NCBI GenBank assembly: GCA_964510855.1
Contig: CAZEDB010000021.1
Coordinates: 1-28,490, forward strand
Direction of reading: 5' to 3'
Length of the DNA stretch: 28,490 bases
Source: UBA8828 sp964510855
GTDB taxonomy: Bacteria; Verrucomicrobiota; Verrucomicrobiia; Opitutales; UBA953
The number at the start of each line of letters is the position of its first letter. The stretch's first letter is position 1. Both the position numbers and the translations under genes were made by a program. Shown here piece after piece: positions 1 through 11,122 of this stretch. The notes below the pieces were generated by a model. That model was not told the DNA's origin. It saw only the letters and a program-made list of their open reading frames with translations, and did not search any database.

Positions 1-66
1 TCAGTTGGTTAGAGCGCCTGCCTGTCACGCAGGAGGTCGCGGGTTCGAGTCCCGTCCATCCCGCCA
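1..66 (+). tRNA. tRNA-Asp (GTC), 5' end cut by the window edge
   Basis: The anticodon stem pairs 17-21 with 29-33 around a 7-nt loop, with anticodon GTC at 24-26. The T arm is 39-55 with a TTCGAGT loop. The acceptor 3' strand is 56-62, followed by discriminator G63 and an encoded CCA at 64-66. G73 and GTC identify aspartate. The 5' acceptor strand and the start of the D arm lie outside the window. Confidence 0.95.
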
Positions 67-95
67 GCCGAAAGGGTCTCTTTTCTCCAAGTTGG

Positions 96-118
96 GGGAA
101 AGGTCCTTTTTCCCTTTT
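96..118 (+). terminator. possible terminator after tRNA-Asp
   Basis: A short hairpin (GGGAAA at 96-101 pairing with TTTCCC at 109-114, 7-nt loop) is followed by TTTT at 115-118. It sits 30 nt past the tRNA and just before the next start codon. The stem is only 6 bp, so this is a modest call. Confidence 0.45.
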
Positions 119-131
119 AACCGGGGGCTGG

Positions 132-1352
132 ATGGACAGAAATCTAACTACTCTTATGACCAAGAATGTCCTCATCATCGGCGCAGGTGGCGTCGGCAAT
201 GTCGTAGCCCACAAGTGCGCCCAGGCCACCGAACACTTCGGCGAAATCTTACTCGCCTCGCGTAATGAAAATAAGTGCAAGGCGATCGCGGCCGATGTTA
301 AAGCCGCCACGGGTAAAGTTATCCGCACGGCGGCGATTGATGCTGATGACGTCAAAGCCACCGTGGCCTTGATTCAATCCTTCAAGCCCGACCTGCTCAT
401 CAACGTCGCTCTGCCCTATCAAGATTTAGCGTTGATGGACGCCTGTCTCCACGCCGGTGTGCATTACCTCGATACTGCCAATTACGAGCCTCCCAATCAC
501 GCTAAGTTTGAATACAGTTGGCAGTGGGCTTATCGCGAGCGCTTCGAACGCGCTGGGCTAACCGCCTTGCTTGGCTCGGGCTTTGATCCTGGGGTCACCA
601 ACGTCTTCTGTGCTTATGCGCAAAAGCATTTGTTTGATAGCATTGAGACCATCGACATCCTAGACGCCAATGCCGGGGATCATGGTTACCCCTTCGCGAC
701 CAACTTTAATCCCGAGATTAATATTCGCGAAATCACCCAGCGCGGTCGCTACTGGGAAAACGGTGAGTGGAAAGAAACTGACCCCCTCTCGGTCAAACAA
801 GTCTACGACTACCCTGTGGTCGGCCCCAAAGACAGCTACCTGCTCTACCACGAAGAATTAGAGTCGCTTGCCCAAAACATCAAAGGCCTGAAACGCATTC
901 GCTTCTTCATGACCTTCTCCGAGCGTTACCTGACGCATCTGCGGGTACTGGAGAATGTAGGCATGACGCGCATCGACCCGATTGATTTCCAAGGACACAA
1001 AATCGTCCCCATCCAATTCCTCAAAGCCCTCTTGCCCGACCCCGCCTCACTTGGCCCTCGTACCAAGGGTAAGACTTGTATCGGCTGCGAAATCACCGGC
1101 CTTAAAGACGGCAAGCCCCGTAAGGTCTTTATCTACAATGTCAGCGACCACCAAGCGTGCTTCGCTGAAGTTAAATCCCAGGCCATCAGCTACACCACGG
1201 GCGTGCCTGCTGCGATTGGTGCCATCATGATTGCCTCGGGGAAGTGGCGTAAACCTGGGGTTTGGAATATGGAACAGATGGACCCCGACCCCTTCATGGC
1301 TGAACTTAATCAGCGCGGCTTGCCTTGGCAGGTAAAAGAACTCTCTGTGTGA
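132..1352 (+). CDS. carboxynorspermidine synthase (saccharopine dehydrogenase family)
   Basis: This is an NAD(P)H-dependent enzyme that reductively condenses L-aspartate semialdehyde with putrescine or diaminopropane, giving carboxy(nor)spermidine, the first step of the alternative spermidine route. The N-terminal Rossmann loop GAGGVGNVVAHKCA (residues about 17-30) and the saccharopine dehydrogenase-like body are clear. The 406-residue length fits the family. Homologues often begin at the second Met (position 156, MTKNVLIIG). I keep 132 because a GGGGG run lies 4 nt before that ATG, whereas 156 has no ribosome binding site. The downstream gene is its pathway partner, beginning one base after the stop, so the two are surely co-transcribed. 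The identification rests on family resemblance and this pairing. Preference for the norspermidine or spermidine precursor cannot be read from the sequence. Confidence 0.92.
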   Translation: MDRNLTTLMTKNVLIIGAGGVGNVVAHKCAQATEHFGEILLASRNENKCKAIAADVKAATGKVIRTAAIDADDVKATVALIQSFKPDLLINVALPYQDLALMDACLHAGVHYLDTANYEPPNHAKFEYSWQWAYRERFERAGLTALLGSGFDPGVTNVFCAYAQKHLFDSIETIDILDANAGDHGYPFATNFNPEINIREITQRGRYWENGEWKETDPLSVKQVYDYPVVGPKDSYLLYHEELESLAQNIKGLKRIRFFMTFSERYLTHLRVLENVGMTRIDPIDFQGHKIVPIQFLKALLPDPASLGPRTKGKTCIGCEITGLKDGKPRKVFIYNVSDHQACFAEVKSQAISYTTGVPAAIGAIMIASGKWRKPGVWNMEQMDPDPFMAELNQRGLPWQVKELSV

Positions 1353-1353
1353 A

Positions 1354-2535
1354 GTGGACTGTCTTTCTGCCCGTGTCGCGGATGCTTTCTCAGCGCTCGA
1401 TCTCAGCGCGCTGCCGAGCCCTGCCCATGTTTTACATCGCGGACTCTTGGCAGAAAACCTGCGCGTCCTGTCCGACGTCCAAACCCGCTCGGGCGCCAAG
1501 ATTTTAATCGCCCTCAAGGGTTATGCCCAAGCCAGTGAGGCGCCGCTGATTCGTCGCCATCTCGCGGGCACGACTGCAAGTGGCCTCAATGAAGCCCTCT
1601 TTGGGCGCGAGTTCTTCGGCGGCGAAACTCACGTTTATTCGCCTGCCTATAAAGATGCCGAGCTCGAGCTGCTGCTGCATCACGCCGACCACTTGTCGTT
1701 TAACTCCCCGGGGCAATGGCGCCACTTTCGCGACCGCGTGCGGGCTGCTCCGCGACGTATCTCGTGCGGCCTGCGGGTTAACCCCGAGCACGCTGAGGTC
1801 GATGTCGAACTCTACAACCCTTGCGCCCTCGGTTCCCGTCTGGGTACGACGCGCGCCGAACTGGGCGAGCTTAAGGAACTCGCAGGCTTAGAAGGTCTCC
1901 ACTTCCACACCATGTGTCAGCAAGGCGCGGATGTGCTCGAGCGCACCGTGGCAGCTTTTGAAGCCAAGTTTGGCGATCTGCTCCCTGGGCTGCGCTGGGT
2001 AAACTTTGGCGGGGGCCATCACATCACCAAGCCTGGGTATGACCTCGAGCGCTTGGTAAAGGTCATCCGTAGCTTCCGTGAGCGTCACCCCCACTTAAGC
2101 GTGTACCTTGAACCGGGGGAGGCTATCGCCATTGGTACCGGCCTTATTACCGCTACGGTGGTTGATTTGATCCGCAATGGGATGGATATCGCCATCCTCG
2201 ACGTCTCGGCCACCTGCCACATGCCCGATACCCTCGAGATGCCCTACCGAGCTGAAATCGCCGGGGCTGACCTCCCGGGCAAGAAGGCCTGCACCTACCG
2301 CCTCGGGAGCACCACTTGCCTAGCGGGCGATGTCATCGGCGACTACAGCTTCGACCAACCCCTTAAGATTGGCCAGCGCCTGTCGTTCCTCGACATGACG
2401 CACTATACCTTTGTTAAGAACACCACCTTCAATGGCATCCCCCTGCCGGCTCTGGTCTCTTACGACCCTGCCGACGGCAAGTTCCATATCGTCCGCAAGG
2501 CCTCTTACGCCGACTATCGCGACCGATTAGTCTGA
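1354..2535 (+). CDS. nspC: carboxynorspermidine decarboxylase
   Basis: A PLP-dependent fold-III decarboxylase of the alanine racemase/ornithine decarboxylase superfamily that converts carboxy(nor)spermidine to (nor)spermidine. The PLP lysine is K55 in ILIALKGYA. Further family marks are FGGGHHITK (phosphate-binding glycines), YLEPGEAI, and the C-terminal TTCLAGDVIGDY, which supplies active-site Cys and Asp from the partner subunit in this superfamily. The start is GTG, one base after the upstream TGA, which implies translational coupling. Length, 393 residues, is normal. The family member is set by the neighbour: carboxynorspermidine synthase and decarboxylase are typically paired, and diaminopimelate decarboxylase is longer and lacks this context. 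Confidence 0.93.
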   Translation: MDCLSARVADAFSALDLSALPSPAHVLHRGLLAENLRVLSDVQTRSGAKILIALKGYAQASEAPLIRRHLAGTTASGLNEALFGREFFGGETHVYSPAYKDAELELLLHHADHLSFNSPGQWRHFRDRVRAAPRRISCGLRVNPEHAEVDVELYNPCALGSRLGTTRAELGELKELAGLEGLHFHTMCQQGADVLERTVAAFEAKFGDLLPGLRWVNFGGGHHITKPGYDLERLVKVIRSFRERHPHLSVYLEPGEAIAIGTGLITATVVDLIRNGMDIAILDVSATCHMPDTLEMPYRAEIAGADLPGKKACTYRLGSTTCLAGDVIGDYSFDQPLKIGQRLSFLDMTHYTFVKNTTFNGIPLPALVSYDPADGKFHIVRKASYADYRDRLV

Positions 2536-2589
2536 GTTTAGGTTTTTCGCATTTCCAATCCGTCGGGCACAAGACAGAGTGAGGGCAAC

Positions 2590-3027
2590 ATGGACGTACG
2601 TACCCGCAATTTTACCCTTCTCTCGGCCATCCTCGGGGCAGCTGCTGTTGCCCTTTGGCTAGGAGAAGCCGATGCCACCTCCCGCGCCGAAGCAGCCGAA
2701 GGTCGAGTCAATGAACTCATTCGCCGGGCAGTGGATGCCGAAAGCAAAACCCAGACTCACGACCGTGAGACTAAGGCTCTATCGACCGCGGCACGCGAAG
2801 CGATTGCCGCCGCTACCGCCGCCAAAGCTCGCATCGCTGATCTTGAAACGCAACTGGCGGCCGCTACGGGCAAAGCCAAAGAACTTGAATCGAAGTTCGC
2901 TGATAATGAGAAGGTGCGCAGCGAGGCTGCCGCCCGAATTAATGAATTAACCGCCGACCTCGAGGCTGCAGCCACCGCGGTGGCTGAGCTCAACGCCAAG
3001 GTCCAGGCCCTTTCCGCCGAAGACTAA
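2590..3027 (+). CDS. membrane-anchored coiled-coil protein, unknown function
   Basis: This 145-residue protein has a short charged N-terminus (MDVRTRNF), one hydrophobic segment at about residues 9-25, then a continuous Ala/Glu/Lys-rich stretch with few helix breakers that should form a long coiled coil to the C-terminus. A single-pass protein with its coil outside or in the periplasm is the simplest topology. A GAGGG purine run lies 5 nt before the ATG. It starts 54 nt after nspC on the same strand and may be transcribed with it, but nothing in the sequence ties it to polyamines. I do not recognise a named family. Its low-complexity composition means weak similarity to other coiled coils is uninformative. 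Confidence 0.75.
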   Translation: MDVRTRNFTLLSAILGAAAVALWLGEADATSRAEAAEGRVNELIRRAVDAESKTQTHDRETKALSTAAREAIAAATAAKARIADLETQLAAATGKAKELESKFADNEKVRSEAAARINELTADLEAAATAVAELNAKVQALSAED

Positions 3028-3101
3028 GCGGCCAGTTGGGCGACGGTAAGCTGCCGGCATCTTGGAGGTCGGCTTCGCTGTGACCGTGCTTCAGTGACGA
3101 C

Positions 3102-3137
3102 CACAAACAAAAGAGGCCACCCTCCCAGGTGGCCTCT
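3102..3137 (-). terminator. rho-independent terminator of the porin gene
   Basis: A perfect 10-bp stem (3112-3121 with 3128-3137, AGAGGCCACC on the plus strand) with a 6-nt loop. Read on the minus strand it is followed by a T-rich tract (TTTTGTTTGT), so it ends the transcript of the minus-strand porin, 29 nt past its stop. There is no T run on the plus side. Confidence 0.85.
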
Positions 3138-3165
3138 GTGCTATGAAGAACTTAAGAGACCTAGA

Positions 3166-4416
3166 TTAGAACAAGATCTGAACTTGGGCGCGGAAAATAT
3201 CTGCATCACCCTTGATGCCCGAGATAGTTTCTAAATCAGCCATTTCATAACCAAATTGCACCTTAGCATTGTTCTTGTTGAAGTAGTAATTGACTCCCAG
3301 GTAGATACTGTCGGCTTCATTAAAACCGGTAGACGTACCATTGATATTCCGGAATCCATCACTAACCCGAACCGTACGACCATCGGTATCGAGCGCTGAA
3401 TAGCGGGTTACGAATTCGAGCTTTTCGCTAGCCTTGAGCAGACCCGTGATGTTGTAACCATTAGGATTACGGGTCACTCCGGCTTTGGTTACATCCGTCT
3501 CAATGTACTCAGCAATGAGCGTAAGATCACCTGACTCCCAGCGGAGGTAAGGATTGTAGCCCTTGATGTTGTCATCATCGAGCGTGCCAGCATTGGTGGT
3601 TTCGCCTGAATGCTTATTCTCTGCTACGTTAAGCCCAATCGTGAGATTGAGGGGCTTGATAGCTACCGAAGCAAAGCCATAGAGGCCAAGATCGTTCGCA
3701 CCACTTACATTGCTTGAGAAGTTAGCGTTTTGGTCAGCACGAACAACCGAGAGACCATAACGCACATCAGCTTCGCCGTGGGCGCCAAAGAGAACACGGT
3801 CGCTATAATGGATACCCGTATGGCGGGCACCGAAGCCTAGACGACGAGTATTGTTACCTTCAGCCCAGTAGCGCGTCACCATCGAGCGCTCGATGACTGC
3901 CATGGCGCCCGAAGAGGTGTTTTCTTCCTGGCCCCACTGTACTTTTTGGTAGCCGATGTCGAACTTACCAAAAGCCGACTCTGAGGTGAAGACCGCCTTG
4001 TCGAACTCACCACCGTTGCTGCCGTCAGCAAAGTTCCAGACGAGCTCGCCTGAGAAACCTTCGCCGATGTCGGCCTTAGCACCGAGGTACATACGACGGA
4101 GAATAAAATCGTTGGTTGAGTCAGATTCAGTCTTGGTACCGTTAACTGCAGTTTCCGTGAAGCCAGCACCTTCGTACTGAACCTGGACGCGGCCGGAGAT
4201 GGTGAGACGTTTGACGGCTTCTTCTTTGGCGAAGACTTCGTCGAGATTGGAGCTGATGTCCTTAGCCTTCGACTCCTGGATCGCTTTAGCGCGCTCCTCG
4301 GCGGTGATGACGCCCTTCTTGACGAGGAGATCGAGGACCTCCTTGTCGCCAGCGTAGGCGTTAGTGGATAATACGGCGGCGGCCGCGAGGGTGAGGGTGC
4401 TTAGGGTAGTGCGCAT
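3166..4416 (-). CDS. outer-membrane porin, OprO/OprP-like
   Basis: This 416-residue secreted beta-barrel protein begins with a Sec signal peptide, MRTTLSTLTLAAAAVLSTNAYA, cleaved about residue 22. A short helical segment with the motif KKGVITAEERAKAIQ follows, typical of the phosphate-selective porin O/P group. The rest alternates short amphipathic strands and Gly/Asn/Asp-rich turns, and the chain ends in phenylalanine (VQILF), the usual outer-membrane insertion signal. It is a single-gene unit with its own terminator. Channel selectivity cannot be inferred: O/P-type porins in this phylum are numerous and phosphate specificity is unproven here. Confidence 0.88.
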   Translation of the reverse strand: MRTTLSTLTLAAAAVLSTNAYAGDKEVLDLLVKKGVITAEERAKAIQESKAKDISSNLDEVFAKEEAVKRLTISGRVQVQYEGAGFTETAVNGTKTESDSTNDFILRRMYLGAKADIGEGFSGELVWNFADGSNGGEFDKAVFTSESAFGKFDIGYQKVQWGQEENTSSGAMAVIERSMVTRYWAEGNNTRRLGFGARHTGIHYSDRVLFGAHGEADVRYGLSVVRADQNANFSSNVSGANDLGLYGFASVAIKPLNLTIGLNVAENKHSGETTNAGTLDDDNIKGYNPYLRWESGDLTLIAEYIETDVTKAGVTRNPNGYNITGLLKASEKLEFVTRYSALDTDGRTVRVSDGFRNINGTSTGFNEADSIYLGVNYYFNKNNAKVQFGYEMADLETISGIKGDADIFRAQVQILF

Positions 4417-4496
4417 GATAGGTGTGCCAGCAGACTATCGCAGGCGAATGTGACGACTTAAAGACGGCCGGGTGAAGAAACCGTGCCGCCGTAACT

Positions 4497-5357
4497 TTAA
4501 ATCAGGGGCTTTAACCCCTCGAAAACGGAGCTAAACTGAGGTTTCCAGCCTAGTTTAGCCCGGATGGCCTCACTTCGTACCCATCGATCAGGGGTTACCC
4601 TACCCGTTCGTTGTGCCCGGGGTCCCGCTGGAGCTGACGCATCAAAGGTCGGCGCTGGACCCCCTAGTTGCTGACAAATCCAACCTGCCAAGGCCTCTTT
4701 CGTCACAGGATGACCATCAGTCACATTAAAAAGATGCGCACCCACAGGCGCCGACACCGCCGCCAATACCGCCGAAGCAGCGTCGTGTTGATGCAGATAA
4801 TTGATGCGGTAACTCACGACACCGCCGACCACGCGCTCACCGCGGCGAAGTTGATCGAGCAAGTAATGACGTCCAGGACCATAGAGCCCGCCGAGACGAA
4901 GCACGCAGCGTACCGGAATACTTGCAGATAGAATTGCCTGCTCGCCAGCGACGAGGGCATCGGAAGGTCCGTCACCGCCCGCAACCGAGGCTTCATCCAC
5001 CTCGCCTTCTTGGCGATACACACCCGTCGAACTCGTAAGCACGAGACTCCGAAACTTTTTTTGCTCCACCCAGCGTGCGACACGCGCAGGCCCGGTAGTA
5101 TAAGCCGCGGCATAAGCCGCTTCACCGCCGCCACCCGCACTGAGTGCGTAGACGACCGCATCCCAGCCCTCACCCAGTACATTTAAGTCTCCGCTCAGCA
5201 CATCGAAGCTGGTGACCTCGAGACCCTCGGCGACTAAACGCTCAGCGGATGCAGCCGAACGTACGACGCCTTGCGCCTGCCATCCTGCACGGGTCGCCTG
5301 ACGCAAGACCTCGGCACCAATATAGCCACAGCCTAAAACGAGAAGACGCGGACTCAT
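4497..5357 (-). CDS. NAD-dependent epimerase/reductase, YeeZ-like SDR
   Basis: This 286-residue extended short-chain dehydrogenase has the nucleotide loop GCGYIGAEV near the N-terminus (MSPRLLVLGCGYIG) and an LTSSTGVYRQ active-site strand, as in the YeeZ branch of NAD-dependent epimerases. An in-frame start exists 24 nt upstream. I chose 5357 because its ATG overlaps the lpxB stop as ATGA, an AAAGG lies just upstream, and the Rossmann strand then begins at residue 4, as is usual. It is the last gene of the lpxB operon. The substrate is unknown, and a role in envelope sugar chemistry is only suggested by position. Confidence 0.82.
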   Translation of the reverse strand: MSPRLLVLGCGYIGAEVLRQATRAGWQAQGVVRSAASAERLVAEGLEVTSFDVLSGDLNVLGEGWDAVVYALSAGGGGEAAYAAAYTTGPARVARWVEQKKFRSLVLTSSTGVYRQEGEVDEASVAGGDGPSDALVAGEQAILSASIPVRCVLRLGGLYGPGRHYLLDQLRRGERVVGGVVSYRINYLHQHDAASAVLAAVSAPVGAHLFNVTDGHPVTKEALAGWICQQLGGPAPTFDASAPAGPRAQRTGRVTPDRWVRSEAIRAKLGWKPQFSSVFEGLKPLI

Positions 5358-6541
5358 GCCTTTAAATGTTCTAACACCCACTCGGCAGGGGTCGAACCTG
5401 GGCGAGCGGCGAGTAAACGCTGTAGCTCGGCAGCATCCGCCGCCGCGGCGCGCGCTACCGGGGTATCGCCCATACAGAGCGCCAAGCGTGCGGCTAAGAT
5501 TTCAGGCGTGCACTTAGCCTGAAGCAGTTCGGGCCAGGCTTCGCGGTTTAGTAAAAGATTCGCCATCCCTAAAAAGGAAACCTTGCCGCGAATCATGCGT
5601 TGGCCCCAAGCCCAAGTGAGCGGATGGGCTTTGTAAACTACCGCACCAGGAATACCGGCAAGGGCAACAGTGAGGGACATCGTCCCAGAACTCACTAACG
5701 CAGCCGACGCACCCACGGGAGTTTCTCCAACCGGCTGAAAATCAATTCCTCTCCCGCGCACCCCGGCTTCAGCGTAGATCCGATAGAGTTCGGCGTGCAC
5801 CGTCCCTCCCGTATGCAAAACCACTGCACGACGCGTGGGGTCGCGCTCACGATGGCGGGCAAAAGCCTCAAGTAAGACCGGGAAAATACGCCTTACAGGC
5901 TTAGGACGACTCCCAGGTAGCAAAAGAATCGGGCCATTGGCATCGTAACGAATGGGAGATTGATGACCGGCCTCCACAAAAGGATGACCAACAAAACGTG
6001 CCGGCAACGAAGTATCGGCGTAGCACGCGGGCTCAAAAGGAAAGATGGTGCCGACGCCATCGAGAGTTCGGGCCATGGAAAAGCGCCGCTTATCTTTCCA
6101 CGCCCAAATTTGTGGGCTGACATATTGCAACACAGCTGAGGTGCCTCCGCCCTGACGAGAAAAACCTGAACGGCGTAACGATTCAGCCAAACGAAGGTTG
6201 AGCCCTGGGTAATCGACTAGCAAAACTAGACGCGGACGCCACTTAAGACACCATGCCTCAATGCGACTAAAAAGTCGGCGATAAAAAGGATAGGCAGTTA
6301 AGACCTCAACTAAACCCACGGCGCTAAAAGCCGTCATATCGAGTAAGAGCTGTGCCCCTGCCTCGCGCAAACACGGCCCACCTAGAGCAGCCACGCGGAG
6401 ACCGGGTTGGCGCTGACGTAAAGCACGCACCACTTCGGCGGCGTGTTGATCGCCGGAATGTTCACCTGCGATAACCAAAATATCTACCTCCCCCGCGCGC
6501 GGGCGCTCCAAAGCAGCAGGCAACTCAGGGAAGGTACGCAT
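5354..6541 (-). CDS. lpxB: lipid-A-disaccharide synthase
   Basis: A glycosyltransferase (GT19) at the inner face of the cytoplasmic membrane that joins UDP-2,3-diacylglucosamine and lipid X into the lipid A disaccharide. Family marks are IVIAGEHSGDQHAAEVV near the N-terminus, YVSPQIWAWKDKR, PFEPACY, FVGHPFVEA, LLPGSRPKPVRR, and a C-terminal SSGTMSLTVALAGIPGAVVYK. The 395-residue length is normal. Its ATG shares one base with the stop of the upstream oxidoreductase (TAATG) and its own TGA overlaps the next start (ATGA), so the three genes are translationally coupled. Confidence 0.96.
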   Translation of the reverse strand: MRTFPELPAALERPRAGEVDILVIAGEHSGDQHAAEVVRALRQRQPGLRVAALGGPCLREAGAQLLLDMTAFSAVGLVEVLTAYPFYRRLFSRIEAWCLKWRPRLVLLVDYPGLNLRLAESLRRSGFSRQGGGTSAVLQYVSPQIWAWKDKRRFSMARTLDGVGTIFPFEPACYADTSLPARFVGHPFVEAGHQSPIRYDANGPILLLPGSRPKPVRRIFPVLLEAFARHRERDPTRRAVVLHTGGTVHAELYRIYAEAGVRGRGIDFQPVGETPVGASAALVSSGTMSLTVALAGIPGAVVYKAHPLTWAWGQRMIRGKVSFLGMANLLLNREAWPELLQAKCTPEILAARLALCMGDTPVARAAAADAAELQRLLAARPGSTPAEWVLEHLKA

Positions 6542-7482
6542 TACTTTCGCAGACTGGGACGCACTTGCTCGGTAATAGCGAGGGCTACCTCCAGTGCAGT
6601 GCGCCCTAAAGCACCACCCACCTTAGGGTCGCGGCGGTCACGCACGCAGCTAACAAACGAGGCTAATTCAATTGCTAAGGGTTCACCGCGTTCAATGGGG
6701 AGGTCTTCACGAGCAAAGCCACCTTCGACGGCTGGATCGACACGCACGAAGTGCCCTTTTTGTCCCATAAAATCAATCGAGAGATAACCGCCCGATTGGA
6801 AAACACGAATCTCGCGCGACTTTTTCATCGAAACCCGGCTCGCACTTAAATTCGCCACCGCACCGTTAGCAAAAACCAGCCGTGCATTCGCAATGTCTTC
6901 GGTTTGAGTAAGCACGGAAACCCCCACCGCATCAATACGTTCTACCGGCGAACGCACTAACTGCAGCACCACCCCGATATCGTGAATCATGAGGTCGAGC
7001 ACCACCCCGACCTCGGTACCTCTGGCGGTGAAGGGGGCGAGGCGTTCAGCCGTTAGATAGCGTGCATCCGTGACCATCGACTCCAGCGCATTCATCACCG
7101 GGTTGTAATGCTCGATGTGCCCAACTTGGACAATGCACCCCGATTTTTTGGCAGCGGCTAAAATACTTTCAGCCTCAGGCAACGACGCACAGAGCGGTTT
7201 CTCGATTAAGAGATCAATCCCTTTAGCCAACAAAGGTAAGGCAACCGCAGCATGGGCGGGCGTAGGCACAACCACACTCGCGGCATCACAGTTGGCCGCT
7301 AACTCATCGAGTGAGGTGAAACGGCGACAGCCTAGACGACCGCAAATTTCGGCGGCGCGAGCATCATCGGCTTCGAGCACACCCGCTAAGACTGCCCCAG
7401 GAAGGGAAGCGTAAATGCGTGCGTGGTGCTGGCCGAGCGAACCCGTGCCGACCACACCGCAGCGAATAGGCGCGGGAGACAT
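6541..7482 (-). CDS. Gfo/Idh/MocA oxidoreductase, GnnA-like candidate
   Basis: A 313-residue NAD(P)-dependent sugar oxidoreductase. It has a Rossmann motif GVVGTGSLGQHHARIY (residues 9-24), the EKP signature (E94-K95-P96), VGHIEHYNPV, and LDLMIHDIGVV carrying the catalytic-type D163 and H167. The usual HDID is HDIG here. Overlap with lpxB suggests a role in lipid A sugar supply. Known precedent is GnnA, which oxidises the 3-OH of UDP-GlcNAc so that GnnB can aminate it, giving amide-linked lipid A. No GnnB-like aminotransferase is in the window, so GnnA identity is an inference; another UDP-sugar dehydrogenase is possible. It starts 40 nt after clpB ends on the same strand. Confidence 0.8.
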   Translation of the reverse strand: MSPAPIRCGVVGTGSLGQHHARIYASLPGAVLAGVLEADDARAAEICGRLGCRRFTSLDELAANCDAASVVVPTPAHAAVALPLLAKGIDLLIEKPLCASLPEAESILAAAKKSGCIVQVGHIEHYNPVMNALESMVTDARYLTAERLAPFTARGTEVGVVLDLMIHDIGVVLQLVRSPVERIDAVGVSVLTQTEDIANARLVFANGAVANLSASRVSMKKSREIRVFQSGGYLSIDFMGQKGHFVRVDPAVEGGFAREDLPIERGEPLAIELASFVSCVRDRRDPKVGGALGRTALEVALAITEQVRPSLRK

Positions 7483-7522
7483 AGCCCACGAAACCTCAGC
7501 CAGCCGCCGCCCGCAACCCGAT

Positions 7523-10108
<2,586 letters not shown>

Positions 10109-10270
10109 GATGCCTTACTTTATGCATTAGGTAAGCCAAGTCCGAGGGCCAATAAACCCACCAAAGAGGCCTTGAATTTGGGGTGGTAGCGCCAAACCGT
10201 CGCCGCATGCGCCGCCTTGTCGCGCTAGCGCAGGATTGCTCCCAAGGTCAGACTCGTTAGCAAAGGCGTT

Positions 10271-11122
10271 ATGGCGGTATCCCGCGATCTGCTCGCCCTC
10301 GAGCGCTTACTCGACGACCCTTCACCGGTCGTGCAAGGCGCGGTGCTCGAGCGGGTGCGGCGTTCCGGCACCAGTGGTATGCGTTGGCTGCGTGGACTTG
10401 CTAGCCACCCTGAGTTAGGGATTTCGGCGCGCAGTCTTCTTCGGCGGCTAGGAACACCCGAGGCTGCCGCCTTAGGTTTTTTAGCCACCGTACAAGACCC
10501 AGCCACAGGACTTGAAGAAGGCTTCTTAGCCCTTGATCGCATCTTAGCGCCTGAACTCAAAGATGACGCTTACGAAACCGAACTGGCCCGACTGGCAGGC
10601 CGCGTGCGCGAATTGAGTGTAACGCCCACCGACATTCGCTCGCGCCTAAAAATTCTTGGACGTGTTATGTTTGGTGAAGCGGGCTACCGCGGGGCCGATG
10701 ACACCGCCGATCAACCCGAGACTTCCTTGCTTTCTCACGTGATTGAAAGCCGACGTGGTAACCCTCTTTCACTCTGCGCGCTTTACTTAATGATGGCACG
10801 ACGTACCGGCCTTGAGTTGAGCCCAGTGAGTGTACCTGGAAGATTCATGGTGGGTTGGTTCGGTGATGATGTGCCGGTTTATGTCGACGTCTTTGCTGGC
10901 GGCGCCTTCCGCACGCGCGACGAAATTCGCCTCGCGCTACGCGACAATGACTTGCCCGACTTCGGTCCCGCCCTCGAGCCCGCGGATAAACGTGAAATGC
11001 TCGCGCGCGCTTGCCGAAATCTTGCCACCCAGTTTGCCGAACAAGGGAATGCCGTAGAGTCCGCCCGCTTTGCCGGACTCGCCCGGGCCCTTGCCCTACC
11101 CAATCCGCATGGACCCTATTGA
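10271..11122 (+). CDS. SirB1/transglutaminase-like protein
   Basis: This 283-residue protein belongs to the SirB1 (YchA) group, seen from RRGNPLSLCALYLMMARRTGLELSPVSVPGRFMVGW in the middle (quoted here in overlapping parts: RRGNPLSLCALYLMMARR, then LELSPVSVPGRFMVGW), with its Cys and the following RF-GW segment. The family folds like a transglutaminase core, and in proteobacteria such genes lie beside prfA/prmC. Its biochemical role is unclear. The N-terminal 100 residues form short helical repeats. The C-terminal part (ADKREMLARACRNLATQFAEQGN) looks like the TPR-like tail of the family. AAAGG precedes the ATG by 4 nt. Its end overlaps the aroE start by 14 nt. Confidence 0.8.
   Translation: MAVSRDLLALERLLDDPSPVVQGAVLERVRRSGTSGMRWLRGLASHPELGISARSLLRRLGTPEAAALGFLATVQDPATGLEEGFLALDRILAPELKDDAYETELARLAGRVRELSVTPTDIRSRLKILGRVMFGEAGYRGADDTADQPETSLLSHVIESRRGNPLSLCALYLMMARRTGLELSPVSVPGRFMVGWFGDDVPVYVDVFAGGAFRTRDEIRLALRDNDLPDFGPALEPADKREMLARACRNLATQFAEQGNAVESARFAGLARALALPNPHGPY

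Noticed and set aside
1047..1517. 156-codon minus-strand open frame across the end of the synthase and start of nspC
   Set aside because: It lies wholly antisense to two well-identified genes and its translation shows no recognisable domain; it is a by-product of GC-rich codon use.
4441..4500. Imperfect hairpin between the porin start and the end of the YeeZ-like gene, considered as a terminator
   Set aside because: The stem is interrupted and the T run is only three bases; too weak to call.
10141..10200. CTTGAA and CCCCAAAT motifs upstream of clpB, resembling a heat-shock sigma-factor promoter
   Set aside because: CTTGAA is on the plus strand and CCCCAAAT on the minus strand, so they cannot form one promoter; neither has a partner at the right spacing.
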